Part shown: piece after piece, positions 48,703 to 57,671 of the stretch | How positions within the stretch are numbered: the stretch's first letter is position 1 | Layout: every line of letters starts with the position of its first letter | Assembly: GCF_900142665.1 (NCBI RefSeq) | Contig: NZ_FRBR01000004.1 | Coordinates: forward strand, 62,001 to 126,000 | Direction of reading: 5' to 3' | DNA from: Roseovarius pacificus | GTDB lineage: Bacteria > Pseudomonadota > Alphaproteobacteria > Rhodobacterales > Rhodobacteraceae | DNA length: 64,000 nucleotides | Made by a program: the position numbers and the translations under genes | The notes under the pieces: generated by a model | What the model saw: only the letters and a program-made list of their open reading frames with translations | Database searches by the model: none | What the model was told of the DNA's origin: nothing

Positions 48703-49639
48703 TCTGCACCTGCTGGCGGATGTGGGGGGCACCAATACCCGCGTCGGGCTGGCCGATCATCGCGGGCTGCGCCCCGACAGCACGCGCAGTCATGCGAACG
48801 CCGGTTTTGCCGGGCTGGCACCGCTGTTGGCGGCGTATCTCGACGCGGTGCAGCCCGGCCCCATCGCCGCGCTTTGTGCCGGAGTGGCCGGGCCGGTGCG
48901 AACCGGCGGGGCGCAACTGACCAATCTCGACTGGTTCATCGCGCCCGACGATCTGCGTACCGCCACCGGCGCGGGGCAGGTGCACCTGATCAACGATTTG
49001 CAGGCGCAGGCCTGTGCGCTGGATGATCTGCCCGACAGCGCGGTTGTCCCGATCCTGCCGGGGCAACCGCAGCCAGACGGCGCGCGGCTCGTGCTTGGGC
49101 TGGGGACAGGGTGCAACGTGGCCGTGGCGCATCGTGTGGGCGGCAGGCTGTTCGTTCCTGCGGCGGAGTCCGGCCATACCGGGCTGCCCCACGGCGATGC
49201 GCGGCTCAACGCGCTGACAGACCATCTGGCGCAGACCCATCCCCACAAACCCATCGAGGCCGCGCTGTCCGGTCCCAGCCTTCTGCGGCTTCACCATTGG
49301 CTGGGGGGCACGGCATCGGACACCCGCCAGATCATCCACAACCATGCCGATGGAACGGATGCAGCGGCCAGCGAAACGCTGCGCGTCTTCACGCATTTGC
49401 TGGGAACCGTGGCCGGCGATCTGTGCCTGCATCACATGGCCACGGGCGGGCTTTACCTGATCGGCGGCACGGCGCGGGCCATCGCCCCATACCTCGCCGT
49501 ATCGGACTTTCCCGAATTCTTCGCGGCCAAGGGGCCTTATTCCGCCATCCTGCGGGATATCCCGGTGACCCTGATCGCCGACGATACCGCCGCCCTCAGG
49601 GGGTGCGCCCGTTATCTCGCCCAACTGCGCCCGGAGTGA
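48695..49639 (+). CDS. glk: Glucokinase
   Basis: A 314-residue sugar kinase of the bacterial glucokinase family. It shows the phosphate-binding LLADVGGTNTRVG at residues 6-18, LTNLDWFIAPD, INDLQAQACAL, GLGTGCNVAV and the ESGHTGLPHGD block near the active site. It phosphorylates glucose with ATP. The ATG overlaps the last eight bases of the aldolase gene, so translation is coupled. Confidence 0.9.
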   Translation: MADLHLLADVGGTNTRVGLADHRGLRPDSTRSHANAGFAGLAPLLAAYLDAVQPGPIAALCAGVAGPVRTGGAQLTNLDWFIAPDDLRTATGAGQVHLINDLQAQACALDDLPDSAVVPILPGQPQPDGARLVLGLGTGCNVAVAHRVGGRLFVPAAESGHTGLPHGDARLNALTDHLAQTHPHKPIEAALSGPSLLRLHHWLGGTASDTRQIIHNHADGTDAAASETLRVFTHLLGTVAGDLCLHHMATGGLYLIGGTARAIAPYLAVSDFPEFFAAKGPYSAILRDIPVTLIADDTAALRGCARYLAQLRPE

Positions 49640-49640
49640 C

Positions 49641-49668
49641 GCCCGGCGGCCCACTGGGCCGTCCGGGC
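49641..49668. terminator. Hairpin between glk and the peroxiredoxin gene
   Basis: An imperfect long hairpin (GCCCGG, then GGCCCA/TGGGCC, then CCGGGC) follows the glk stop directly and lies between convergent genes. No T tract follows. Confidence 0.45.
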
Positions 49669-49711
49669 AAGTTCGTGAGTGGTGGTGATGCGCGTCAGGT
49701 TCGCCGGGCGC

Positions 49712-50437
49712 TCAGGACCGGGCAAACCCATTGGGGTGAACGACCTTGAGATAACTCTTCACGCGGGTCCAGTCCTTGCCGTAAAGGCTTGTCAGGCGGC
49801 TATCTTCATCCTGCCCCGGCCGCGCCAGCAGATCGTCGCCCGGCTGCCAGTCGGCCGGAACGGCCAGCTTGGTCCGTTCCGCAATCTGCAACGCCTGAGC
49901 CGCGCGCAGCACCTCTTCGCTCGAGCGGCCCACATATGCCGGATAATCGAACATCATCCGCACCTGAAGGGCCGGGTCGATGATGAAACTTTTCCGGATA
50001 CTGTGGTTCGGATCGTTCTTGGGATGGATCAGCCCCATTCCCCGCGACAGTTTCCCGTGAGGGTCCGAAAGAACCGGGAAGTCAATCGACAGATCGAAGG
50101 TTTCCTCCACCTCCTCGACCCAGGACATCGTATCTTCGAGCGATCCGACCGAAATAGCGGCAACGGCGATATCCGCCTTTTTGAACGCTTCCTGATACAC
50201 CGCCAGCGAGGCCAGCTCGGTCGAGCACAGCGGCGCAAAGGCCGACCTGTGGCTGAAGAAATAGACCCAGCGGCCTTCGGCCCAGTTGTGGAAACAGAAA
50301 TCGCCCTGCGTGCCCCAGGCCTTGAAGTTGGGAAAGATGTCGCCGATCTGCGGTGTCCAGGCCCTGGTGGTCTTATAACCTTGGGGAATCTCGATCCATT
50401 CGCCCTCGGGTTGGACAAGGTGTAAGAAGTTTCGCAT
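49712..50437 (-). CDS. Peroxiredoxin (1-Cys Prx6-like)
   Basis: A 241-residue AhpC/TSA-family protein with the Prx6-like length and C-terminal domain. The peroxidatic residue is Cys71 in FAPLCSTE, and RKSFIIDP and KLAVPADWQPGD mark the rest of the fold. The first block reads HRSAFAPLC where most relatives have HPADFTPVC, so the motif is atypical. It should reduce hydrogen peroxide or organic peroxides in the cytoplasm. A GTG start four codons upstream is possible; the ATG with GGGG before it is preferred. Confidence 0.88.
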   Translation of the reverse strand: MRNFLHLVQPEGEWIEIPQGYKTTRAWTPQIGDIFPNFKAWGTQGDFCFHNWAEGRWVYFFSHRSAFAPLCSTELASLAVYQEAFKKADIAVAAISVGSLEDTMSWVEEVEETFDLSIDFPVLSDPHGKLSRGMGLIHPKNDPNHSIRKSFIIDPALQVRMMFDYPAYVGRSSEEVLRAAQALQIAERTKLAVPADWQPGDDLLARPGQDEDSRLTSLYGKDWTRVKSYLKVVHPNGFARS

Positions 50438-50681
50438 TTTGCGCCCCACTTGTATTTCGCCTTAAACCCAAGCTGCACAGTCAAAACCAAACCTTAGGTT
50501 GTATGCTGAGTGTCAATCATGGCGAAATTGGGGCACCCGGTTCGTTTTGAATGAATATTTTTAATGCGCCGGTCCGGGCGGCATTTCCCGTGTCGGCACG
50601 AAAGACGCGCAGTCCCACTTTCCCCGCCCCGCGCGCTCTGCCATAATGCCCGCCAACCCATAAAACCAAGAGCAGCGCACA

Positions 50682-52640
50682 ATGGCCGACGATCTTCTGA
50701 CACCTGCCGAGTCCACCGATTACGACGCCTCCTCCATCGAGGTGCTGGAGGGGCTGGAACCCGTCCGCAAACGCCCCGGCATGTATATCGGCGGCACCGA
50801 CGAACGGGCGCTGCACCACTTGGTGGCCGAAATCCTCGACAACTCCATGGACGAGGCCGTGGCAGGCCATGCCAACCGGATCGAGGTGGAACTCCACGAG
50901 GACTACTCGCTGACCGTGCGCGACAACGGGCGCGGCATTCCCATCGACCCGCACCCCAAGTTCCCCGGCAAATCCGCGCTCGAGGTGATCCTGTGCACCC
51001 TGCATGCGGGCGGGAAATTCAGCGGCAAGGCCTATCAGACCTCGGGCGGGCTGCACGGGGTCGGTGCGTCGGTGGTCAATGCCCTGTCGGATTCGATGGT
51101 CGTGCAGGTCGCGCGCAACAAGGAAGTCTACGAACAGCGCTTTTCGCGCGGCACCCCGCTGGGGCCGGTCGAAAAGATCGGGCAGGCCCCCAACCGGCGC
51201 GGCACCACCATCACCTTCCACGCCGATGAGGAAATCTTCGGCTCGCACCGTTTCAAACCCTCGCGCCTGTTCAAATCCATCCGCTCCAAGGCCTACCTGT
51301 TCTCGGGCGTCGAAATCCGCTGGAAATCCGCCATTGCCGAGGGCGACACCCCGCAAGAGGCCACGTTCCATTTCCCCGGCGGCCTGTCGGACTTCCTCAA
51401 GGAAACGCTGGGGCAGGCGGCCACCTATGCCGATCGGCCCTTTGCCGGAACCGTCGATTTTCAGGAACGGTTCGGCACGCCGGGCAAGGTGGAATGGGCG
51501 ATCAACTGGACCCCCTCGCGCGACGGGTTCCTCCAGAGCTACTGTAACACCGTTCCCACCCCCGAGGGCGGCACCCATGTCGCCGGGTTCTGGGCCGCGA
51601 TCCTCAAGGGGATCAAGGCCTATGGCGAGTTGGTGAACAACAAGAAGGCGGGCAACATCACCCGCGACGACCTGATGACAGGCGGCTGCGCATTGGTATC
51701 CTGCTTCATCCGCGAGCCCGAATTCGTCGGCCAGACCAAGGACCGCCTCGCCACCACCGAGGCGCAGCGCCTGGTCGAAAACGCCGTGCGCGACCATTTC
51801 GACAACTGGCTGGCGTCCGACACCAAATCCGCCGGGGCGATCCTCGATTTCCTCGTCCTGCGCGCCGAAGAACGCCTGCGCCGCCGTCAGGAAAAGGAAA
51901 CCCAACGCAAATCCGCCACCAAGAAACTGCGCCTGCCCGGCAAGCTGGTCGATTGTTCGTCCAACACCCGCGAGGGCACCGAACTGTTCATCGTCGAGGG
52001 CGACAGCGCGGGTGGCTCGGCCAAGATGGGCCGCGACCGCAAGACACAGGCGCTGCTGCCGCTGCGCGGCAAGATCCTGAACGTTCTGGGCGCGGCCAGT
52101 TCCAAACTGGGCAGCAATCAGGAAATCAACGACCTGACGCAGGCGCTCGGTGTCGGGCTGGGGACGAAATTCAACATCGACGATCTGCGCTATGACAAGA
52201 TCATCATCATGACCGACGCCGACGTGGACGGCGCGCATATCGCCTCGCTCCTGATGACGTTCTTCTTCACCCAGATGCGCCCGATGATCGACGCGGGCCA
52301 CCTCTACCTGGCCTGCCCGCCGCTCTACCGCCTGACGCAGGGCGCGAAACGCGTCTACTGCATCGACGAGGCCGAGCGCGACGCATGGCTGGAAAAGGGC
52401 CTTGGCGGCAAGGGCAAGATCGACGTGTCACGCTTCAAGGGCCTGGGCGAGATGGACGCGAAGGACCTGAAAGAAACCACGATGGACCCGAAAACCCGCA
52501 AACTGATCCGCGTCACCATCGACGAGGACGAACCGGGAGAGACCGGCGACCTGGTCGAACGCCTGATGGGCAAAAAGCCGGAACTGCGGTTCCAGTATAT
52601 TTCCGAGAATGCGAGGTTCGTGGAGGAGTTGGATGTTTGA
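50682..52640 (+). CDS. parE: DNA topoisomerase IV subunit B
   Basis: A 652-residue type IIA topoisomerase ATPase subunit. The GHKL ATPase domain has the LVAEILDNSMDEAV motif (Glu50, Asn54) and GLHGVGASVVNAL. The Toprim domain begins at EGDSAGGSAKMGRD with Glu439, and DADVDGAHIASL supplies the metal-binding aspartates. It works with ParC to decatenate replicated chromosomes. It lacks the insert typical of GyrB in related bacteria, and its start (MADDLLTPAESTDYDASSIEVL) is ParE-like. The 230-bp gap before it holds no feature I can name. Confidence 0.96.
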   Translation: MADDLLTPAESTDYDASSIEVLEGLEPVRKRPGMYIGGTDERALHHLVAEILDNSMDEAVAGHANRIEVELHEDYSLTVRDNGRGIPIDPHPKFPGKSALEVILCTLHAGGKFSGKAYQTSGGLHGVGASVVNALSDSMVVQVARNKEVYEQRFSRGTPLGPVEKIGQAPNRRGTTITFHADEEIFGSHRFKPSRLFKSIRSKAYLFSGVEIRWKSAIAEGDTPQEATFHFPGGLSDFLKETLGQAATYADRPFAGTVDFQERFGTPGKVEWAINWTPSRDGFLQSYCNTVPTPEGGTHVAGFWAAILKGIKAYGELVNNKKAGNITRDDLMTGGCALVSCFIREPEFVGQTKDRLATTEAQRLVENAVRDHFDNWLASDTKSAGAILDFLVLRAEERLRRRQEKETQRKSATKKLRLPGKLVDCSSNTREGTELFIVEGDSAGGSAKMGRDRKTQALLPLRGKILNVLGAASSKLGSNQEINDLTQALGVGLGTKFNIDDLRYDKIIIMTDADVDGAHIASLLMTFFFTQMRPMIDAGHLYLACPPLYRLTQGAKRVYCIDEAERDAWLEKGLGGKGKIDVSRFKGLGEMDAKDLKETTMDPKTRKLIRVTIDEDEPGETGDLVERLMGKKPELRFQYISENARFVEELDV

Positions 52641-52702
52641 ATTTTGCACAGAGCGCTTTGAAGCACTTTCAAACAACGAGGTTCTTTAATCCTCATCAAG
52701 CC

Positions 52703-52728
52703 CCGTAGGGTGCGCATTCATGCGCACC
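52703..52728. repeat. Palindromic repeat, reversed copy of the 2349 element
   Basis: CCGTAGG is followed by GGTGCGCA-ttca-TGCGCACC. Read on the minus strand it is the same stem and CCTACGG tail as at 2349-2378, with a different loop. Confidence 0.65.
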
Positions 52729-52799
52729 ACCCGCCACCCACCCGAAAAACCGCTCCGTACAAAACCCACCCCCGTTTCGTACAAAACCCCACCGCACGC

Positions 52800-52878
52800 C
52801 CCGTTAACCCCGCCGAATACCGCCCCCCGCACCGACGCGATACCGATGTATTACCGATGCGATACCGAACCGGGTTTT
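52800..52878. repeat. Dispersed element, copy B
   Basis: Read on the minus strand the order is CGGTATCGCATCGGTA, ACATCGGT, CGCGTCGGTGCGG, then GGGGTTAACGGGGCG. Copy A at 26690-26760 has the same blocks in the same order with small spacing differences. Coding potential is absent in both copies. Confidence 0.55.
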
Positions 52879-52965
52879 AGCCGATTAACCAACGCCTTAC
52901 GCCCGATTCGCCACCCTGGACGATTCACGCTGTCCGCTCCGGTCATCTCTTGCTAACCTTCGCCC

Positions 52966-53643
52966 ATGCGCTGGCTCTGGATTCTCGTTCCCTTCATCCT
53001 GATTTCCTGCGGACGTCCCCTGACGCCGACCGAAACCGCCTTCGCCACCCGCATACATGGCGACAGCCTGAACACCGACCGCATCCGCGTGGTCAACGGC
53101 GCATTGATCGGCAAGGTCACCTACCCCCGCCAGAAACGCCCGCGCCTGACCTGCCGGGAACGCATCCTGCCCGAGCCGACAACCCCAACCGTCACCGTCG
53201 CCCCGGCGGCCGTGGTGGTGCATAACAAGGTGTTTTTCTCCAAGGACTGGTATGAGCCCAACTACATGCCGCAATATCCTGCGTTCATGAGCCTCGTGCA
53301 CGCCATGATCTTTGCCCATGAAATGACTCATGTCTGGCAATGGCAGAACCGCCGTCAGACGGGCTATTCGCCCCTGCGTGCCTTTCACGAACACCGGGTC
53401 AGCGACGATCCCTACCTGTTCGATATCTCGACCAGAACCGACTTTCTGGACTATGGCTATGAACAGCAGGCCAGCATCGTCGAGGAATATGTGTGCTGCG
53501 CCACGCTCGACCCCGAGGCGCCCCGCACGGAACGCCTGCGCGCCATGCTGTCCGACGCCTTCCCGCTTGGGGACCTGCCGGAGCCGAACACCGTTCTTCT
53601 GCCCTGGAAGAGCCTTCAGTTGAAAGGCATATGCCGCATCTAA
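52966..53643 (+). CDS. Lipoprotein with HExxH metalloprotease-like motif
   Basis: A 225-residue protein with a signal peptide and lipobox ending LISC (Cys15). The middle contains HEMTHVWQ with His118, Glu119 and His122, the zinc and catalytic pattern of gluzincin-type proteases; Glu166 in YGYEQQAS is a possible third ligand. No assigned family comes to mind. It is likely anchored in the cell envelope facing the periplasm. Whether it cleaves protein or is a degenerate fold cannot be judged from sequence. Confidence 0.72.
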   Translation: MRWLWILVPFILISCGRPLTPTETAFATRIHGDSLNTDRIRVVNGALIGKVTYPRQKRPRLTCRERILPEPTTPTVTVAPAAVVVHNKVFFSKDWYEPNYMPQYPAFMSLVHAMIFAHEMTHVWQWQNRRQTGYSPLRAFHEHRVSDDPYLFDISTRTDFLDYGYEQQASIVEEYVCCATLDPEAPRTERLRAMLSDAFPLGDLPEPNTVLLPWKSLQLKGICRI

Positions 53644-53650
53644 GCTGTTG

Positions 53651-54055
53651 TTACTGCTGGATACTTTCCAGATAAACCAGCAGCGCCGCCAAGGGGCGCG
53701 GCGTGGGGGTCAGCACCCCGTCGCCCACATCCACGGGCACGGTATCGCCTTCCAGAAGCAGGCCGAATTCCGGCATCTCCTTGCCCGGCAATCCGGTGCG
53801 GTCATACCCGTCGATCACGCTCAGAACACGGGCGCGGGGGAACTGGCCGTTCTCGCTCAACCGGGTCAGGTCGGCGGGGCGCGGGTCCATCGCATCGGCC
53901 CATTCGCCGTCGCCCGTGCCCGAAACCCCGTGGCACTGCGCGCAGTTCGCGTCGAACAATGCCTGCCCCTCGGGCGGTTCGGGCATCGACGGGGCCTTGG
54001 CGCAGGCCACGGCCAGCCCGGTAATTCCCAGTGAAATCAGTGCGATACGTTTCAT
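53651..54055 (-). CDS. Lipoprotein c-type cytochrome
   Basis: A 134-residue single-haem cytochrome. The haem site is Cys38-Ala-Gln-Cys41-His42, with a likely methionine axial ligand in KEMPEFG near residue 94. The signal sequence carries a lipobox, AVAC (Cys18), so the protein should be lipid-anchored in the periplasm. The class I fold is implied by size and the ADLTRL segment. AAGGAG precedes the ATG. The partner enzyme is not apparent nearby. Confidence 0.88.
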   Translation of the reverse strand: MKRIALISLGITGLAVACAKAPSMPEPPEGQALFDANCAQCHGVSGTGDGEWADAMDPRPADLTRLSENGQFPRARVLSVIDGYDRTGLPGKEMPEFGLLLEGDTVPVDVGDGVLTPTPRPLAALLVYLESIQQ

Positions 54056-54117
54056 GCCCCGGCTCTCCTTTTGCAGGTCAGCCTAGCAAGCAGTCCCGCT
54101 CCCCGCAATGGCGCAGA

Positions 54118-55692
54118 TCAGGCCAGCTTGCCCGCCAGCGCATCGTCGATCAGCCGCACGGTTTCATCCACGCCATAGAGCGCGATGAACCCGCCGAACC
54201 GCGGCCCTTGCGACGCGCCCAGCAGAACCTCGTACAGCGCCTTGAACCAGTCGCGCATCGGGTCGAACCGCTCGCGCCCGCAGGCAAAAACAAGGCCTTG
54301 CAGTTCCTCGGCATCCGCCGCGCCGTCCCACGCCTTGAGCCTGTCGCGCAAATCCTCCAGCGCCTCGCGCTCCGAATCGGTGGGCGCACGGTAGGTTTTG
54401 CCGGGCTTCACGAAGTCGTTGTAATAGCGCACCGCAAACCCGGCCGCCGCATCCAGATCGGCATGGGTTTCCGGGCTGGCCTCGGGCGCATAGCGCCGGA
54501 TGAAGCCCCACAGCGTTTCCTTGTCCTCGGCCCCGGCGACCGAGGCGAGGTTCAGCAGCATCGAGAACGGCACCACCATGCGGCTTTCGGGCACGTCGCC
54601 ATTGTGAATATGGTAAACCGGGTTGTTCAACTGCGCCTTGATGTCCTGATCGGGATAGGCGCGCAACTGCTGGTGATATTCGTCGACCGCCTTGGGAATC
54701 ACGTCGAAATACAAGCGCTTGGCCGTTTTCGGCTTCTGATACATGAAATAGCTCAGGCTTTCCGTCGAGGCATAGCTGAGCCATTCGTCGATGCTGATCC
54801 CGTTGCCCGAGGATTTGGAAATCTTCTGGCCGGTGTCGTCGAGGAACAGTTCGTAGGTGAAATGCTCGGGCGCTTTCCAGCCAAGGATCTGGCAGATGCG
54901 GTCATAGATCGGCGTGTTGGTGGAATGGTCTTTGCCATACATCTCGAAATCCACGCCAAGCGCGGCCCAACGGGCGCCGAAATCGGGCTTCCATTGCAGT
55001 TTCACGTTGCCGCTGGTGACGGGCAGGGTCCATTCACGGCCCTCTTCGTCGTCAAAGGTGATCGTGCCATCCTTGGCGTTCACCTCTTTCATCGGCACAT
55101 AAAGAACCCGGCCCGTTTCGGGATGCAGCGGCAGGAAGATCGAATAGGTCTGCCGACGTTCCTCGCGCAGGGATTTCAGCATGACGGCCATCAGGTCGTC
55201 ATAGCGTTCGACCGCGCGCAACAGCACCGCGTCGAACCGGCCCGAGCGGTAGAACTCGGTGGCCGAGATGAATTCGTAGTCGAACCCGAACGTATCCAGG
55301 AACCGGCGCAGCATGGCGTTGTTGTGGTGGCCAAAGCTGTCATGCGTGCCGAACGGGTCGGGCACGCTGGTCAGCGGCTTTTGCAGGTGCTCGTGCAACA
55401 TTTCCTGATTTGGCACGTTGCCCGGCACCTTGCGCATGCCGTCCAGATCGTCGGAAAAACAGATCAACCTGGTCGGGATGTCGCTGATCACCTCGAACGC
55501 GCGGCGGATCATGGTGGTGCGCAGCACCTCGCCGAATGTCCCGATATGCGGCAGGCCCGACGGCCCATAGCCGGTTTCGAACAGCACATAACCCTTTTCG
55601 GGCGGCGTTTTCTCATATCGTTTGAGCACGCGGCGCGCTTCTTCAAAAGGCCAGGCTTTCGAACTCATCGCGGCATCGCGTATCTCGGACAT
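54118..55692 (-). CDS. lysS: Lysyl-tRNA synthetase, class I
   Basis: A 524-residue class I LysRS (archaeal type). The HIGH-like motif is in [13 protein letters not shown] and the KMSKS-like motif is [11 protein letters not shown]. This class is found in most archaea, spirochaetes and many alphaproteobacteria in place of the class II enzyme, a known case of ancient transfer. The ATG giving MSEIRDAAM is chosen because GGGAAG lies before it. The protein is full-length, so it is probably the main LysRS of the cell. Confidence 0.95.
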   Translation of the reverse strand: MSEIRDAAMSSKAWPFEEARRVLKRYEKTPPEKGYVLFETGYGPSGLPHIGTFGEVLRTTMIRRAFEVISDIPTRLICFSDDLDGMRKVPGNVPNQEMLHEHLQKPLTSVPDPFGTHDSFGHHNNAMLRRFLDTFGFDYEFISATEFYRSGRFDAVLLRAVERYDDLMAVMLKSLREERRQTYSIFLPLHPETGRVLYVPMKEVNAKDGTITFDDEEGREWTLPVTSGNVKLQWKPDFGARWAALGVDFEMYGKDHSTNTPIYDRICQILGWKAPEHFTYELFLDDTGQKISKSSGNGISIDEWLSYASTESLSYFMYQKPKTAKRLYFDVIPKAVDEYHQQLRAYPDQDIKAQLNNPVYHIHNGDVPESRMVVPFSMLLNLASVAGAEDKETLWGFIRRYAPEASPETHADLDAAAGFAVRYYNDFVKPGKTYRAPTDSEREALEDLRDRLKAWDGAADAEELQGLVFACGRERFDPMRDWFKALYEVLLGASQGPRFGGFIALYGVDETVRLIDDALAGKLA

Positions 55693-55771
55693 GATTTTCT
55701 TCCCGTGTTTTCCTGTGCGCAAAGGCGCGCCAAGGTCGCTCGCTTCCTATTGCCGAGGGGCGGCACAGTCA

Positions 55772-55790
55772 ATATTCTGCGCTGCAACAT
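55772..55790 (+). promoter_or_regulatory. ATATTCTGCG-type motif before the TerB-like gene
   Basis: ATATTCTGCGCTGCAACAT differs at one base from the unit at 23372-23390. Both stand 14-19 bases before a start codon on the plus strand. It could combine a minus-10 box (AATATT) and an operator. Confidence 0.45.
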
Positions 55791-55808
55791 ACCCCGAAAG
55801 GATCTCCG

Positions 55809-56234
55809 ATGAACGATCAAGTTCCACACCCGCTGACACCCCAGGATTGTCTTGTGGCCGTGATGATCGCGGTCTCGGCCTCGGACGAGCAAATCCGCAC
55901 CGCCGAACTGGTCAAGATCGAATCGGCGGTGAACAACCTTCCGATCTTCGGCAGCTACGATGTGGACCGGATGAACGTGATGGCGCAGACGGTGTTCGAC
56001 CTTTTCAGTGTCGAGGACGGGCTGGACGCGTTGTTCGGACTGGTGCGGGATAACCTGCCCGAACACCTGTTCGAAACGGCCTATGCGCTGGCCTGCGACG
56101 TGGCCGCCGCCGATGGTACGATCCAGCACACTGAACTGCGCCTGCTGGAAGAAATCCGGTACGAGTTGAATATCGACCGCCTGCACGCGGCGGCGATCGA
56201 GCGGGGCGCACGCGCACGGCACATGACGGCCTGA
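55809..56234 (+). CDS. TerB-family (tellurite resistance-like) protein
   Basis: A 141-residue helical protein of the TerB/DjlA-N family, with the acidic pair pattern seen in CLVAVMIAVSASDEQIRTAELVKIES and, in the second half, ACDVAAADGTIQHTELRLLEEI. TerB folds bind metal through such acidic residues and sit at the inner membrane in stress-response complexes, but no other ter genes are here, so tellurite resistance is not implied. Its stop overlaps the L,D-transpeptidase start by one base. Confidence 0.82.
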   Translation: MNDQVPHPLTPQDCLVAVMIAVSASDEQIRTAELVKIESAVNNLPIFGSYDVDRMNVMAQTVFDLFSVEDGLDALFGLVRDNLPEHLFETAYALACDVAAADGTIQHTELRLLEEIRYELNIDRLHAAAIERGARARHMTA

Positions 56235-56644
56235 TGCGATGGTGGGTATTGGTCTGGCTGGCGATGGCGCTGCCTTCGCTGGCGGCCGATGTCGAAGTGC
56301 GTATCGACCTGTCCGATCAGGAAATGACGGTTTTCATCGACCGGACCAAAACCTATCGCTGGCCCGTGTCCACGGCGCGACCGGGGAAATTCACCCCGAC
56401 GGGTCTTTATACCGTGCAGGCACTGAAGCCGATGCACTATTCCACGCTATATGACAATGCGCCGATGCCCTGGTCGATCTTCTTCTCGGGCAATTTCGCC
56501 ATTCACGGCACGACACAAACAGATCGGTTGGGATCGCCGGCGTCGGCCGGATGTGTGCGGCTGCACCCCGACAATGCCCGCATCCTGTACGATCTGGTGC
56601 GCGAAAACGGTCGCGCCCATACCCTGATCGAGATTGTCGAGTGA
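56234..56644 (+). CDS. L,D-transpeptidase (YkuD domain)
   Basis: A 136-residue exported protein with a signal peptide (about residues 1-18, ending SLAA) and a compact YkuD domain. The active site is His91 in AIHGTTQTDRLG and Cys107 in SAGCVRL. Such enzymes crosslink or modify peptidoglycan in the periplasm. It has no peptidoglycan-binding domain. It is translationally coupled to the TerB-like gene. Confidence 0.92.
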   Translation: MRWWVLVWLAMALPSLAADVEVRIDLSDQEMTVFIDRTKTYRWPVSTARPGKFTPTGLYTVQALKPMHYSTLYDNAPMPWSIFFSGNFAIHGTTQTDRLGSPASAGCVRLHPDNARILYDLVRENGRAHTLIEIVE

Positions 56645-56682
56645 TATACGCGACGACCGGGTCCGCCTGCCGTGTTGAAACC

Positions 56683-57492
56683 TCAGAAATCCGCGTCGAC
56701 GCCGGGCAGGTTCAGGGCCTTGACCAGATCGCGTAGCTCCTGTCGGGCCGCGATATTCGAGATATTGAGTTGCTTGACCCCGATATCCTTGAGATCCAGC
56801 AGGGTCAGCCCCCGCGGAAACAGTTCCCGGAAGATCACCCGCTCGTTAAAGCCGGGGGCCACACGGAAACCGATGCGTTTGGCCAGATTGTCCAGCGCCT
56901 GGCCCATCTTCTTCTTGTTGACCATTTGCTGCGCACCAAGGCGGTTGCGCACCACCACCCAGTCGATGGGTTTCAGCCCCGCCTGCGCCCGCAACTGCCG
57001 CGCGCTCCAAACCATCTCGGAATAGACGGATGGGCCGATGATCTTCTTGCCGTCACTGTCCACATGCGCCAGCAGGTCGAAATCGACAAAGCTGTCGTTC
57101 AGCGGAGTGATCAGCGTATCGGCCAGGGAATGGGCCACCTGGCTCAGGCGCGTATGCGAGCCGGGGCAGTCGATCACGATGAAATCGCTGTCGGGTTCCA
57201 GTTCGGCCACCGCCGCCGAAAGGCGACGGTCATACATGTTTTCACCGGGTTTCAGGCTGGCCTGATCCACTTCGGGCAGGTCGTGATAATAGGGGCTTGG
57301 CAGGTCGAGGCCCGATTTCTTCAGAAACGCCGCGCGGTTCGCGGCATAGCGGCCAAAGGTTTTCTGGCGCAGATCCAGATCCAGCGCGCTGACCTTGTGC
57401 CCCAACCGTGCCAGCGCCGTTGCCACATGCATCGACACCGTGGATTTGCCTGCGCCGCCCTTTTCGTTGCCGACGACGATGATATGCGCCAT
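56683..57492 (-). CDS. mipZ: Cell-division positioning ATPase MipZ
   Basis: A 269-residue ParA-family ATPase with a deviant Walker A, GNEKGGAGKST, at residues 8-18, Walker B region SDFIVIDCPG, and the MipZ-specific segments SALDLDLRQKTFGRYAANR and PLNDSFVDFDLLAHVD. In Caulobacter MipZ forms bipolar gradients from the ParB-bound origin and keeps FtsZ at midcell. It follows rpmE on the same strand but is separated from it by a terminator. Confidence 0.93.
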   Translation of the reverse strand: MAHIIVVGNEKGGAGKSTVSMHVATALARLGHKVSALDLDLRQKTFGRYAANRAAFLKKSGLDLPSPYYHDLPEVDQASLKPGENMYDRRLSAAVAELEPDSDFIVIDCPGSHTRLSQVAHSLADTLITPLNDSFVDFDLLAHVDSDGKKIIGPSVYSEMVWSARQLRAQAGLKPIDWVVVRNRLGAQQMVNKKKMGQALDNLAKRIGFRVAPGFNERVIFRELFPRGLTLLDLKDIGVKQLNISNIAARQELRDLVKALNLPGVDADF

Positions 57493-57620
57493 GTCCGTTC
57501 CCCTGTCCCTTATCCGGGCTGCATTGTTTGCGGCACATTATCTTCGGGGGGCTGGATTGGAAAGGGACTGTTGCACCGCGAAATCGCTTTCCGGCCCGGT
57601 TGCAGGCAGGCCGGAAACGC

Positions 57621-57644
57621 AAAACGCCGCCCCTTGGGGCGGCG
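57621..57644 (-). terminator. Rho-independent terminator after rpmE
   Basis: On the minus strand the stem CGCCGCCCC/GGGGCGGCG is followed by TTTTGCG, about 28 bases after the rpmE stop. Confidence 0.82.
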
Positions 57645-57671
57645 CTGCAATCCTGCATCGGTCGCGTGGCT

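Larger units (their letters stand above)
52641..52965. other. 325-bp intergenic region rich in repeats
   Basis: No convincing gene lies here. It contains a palindromic repeat (52703-52728), two direct copies of CGTACAAAACCC (52756-52767 and 52778-52789, 22 bp apart), and the dispersed element described separately at 52800-52878. GATTAACCAACGCCTTAC near 52882 resembles a degenerate CtrA site but does not fit the consensus exactly. Confidence 0.6.

Noticed and set aside
52870-52900. CtrA-like site (GATTAACCAACGCCTTAC) before the HExxH lipoprotein
   Set aside because: The second half does not fit TTAA-N7-TTAA, and no other CtrA-type site is nearby; too weak to call.
55809-56234. Tellurite resistance operon
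   Set aside because: Only a TerB-like domain is present; no terC, terD or terZ genes are adjacent, so a resistance cluster is not supported.
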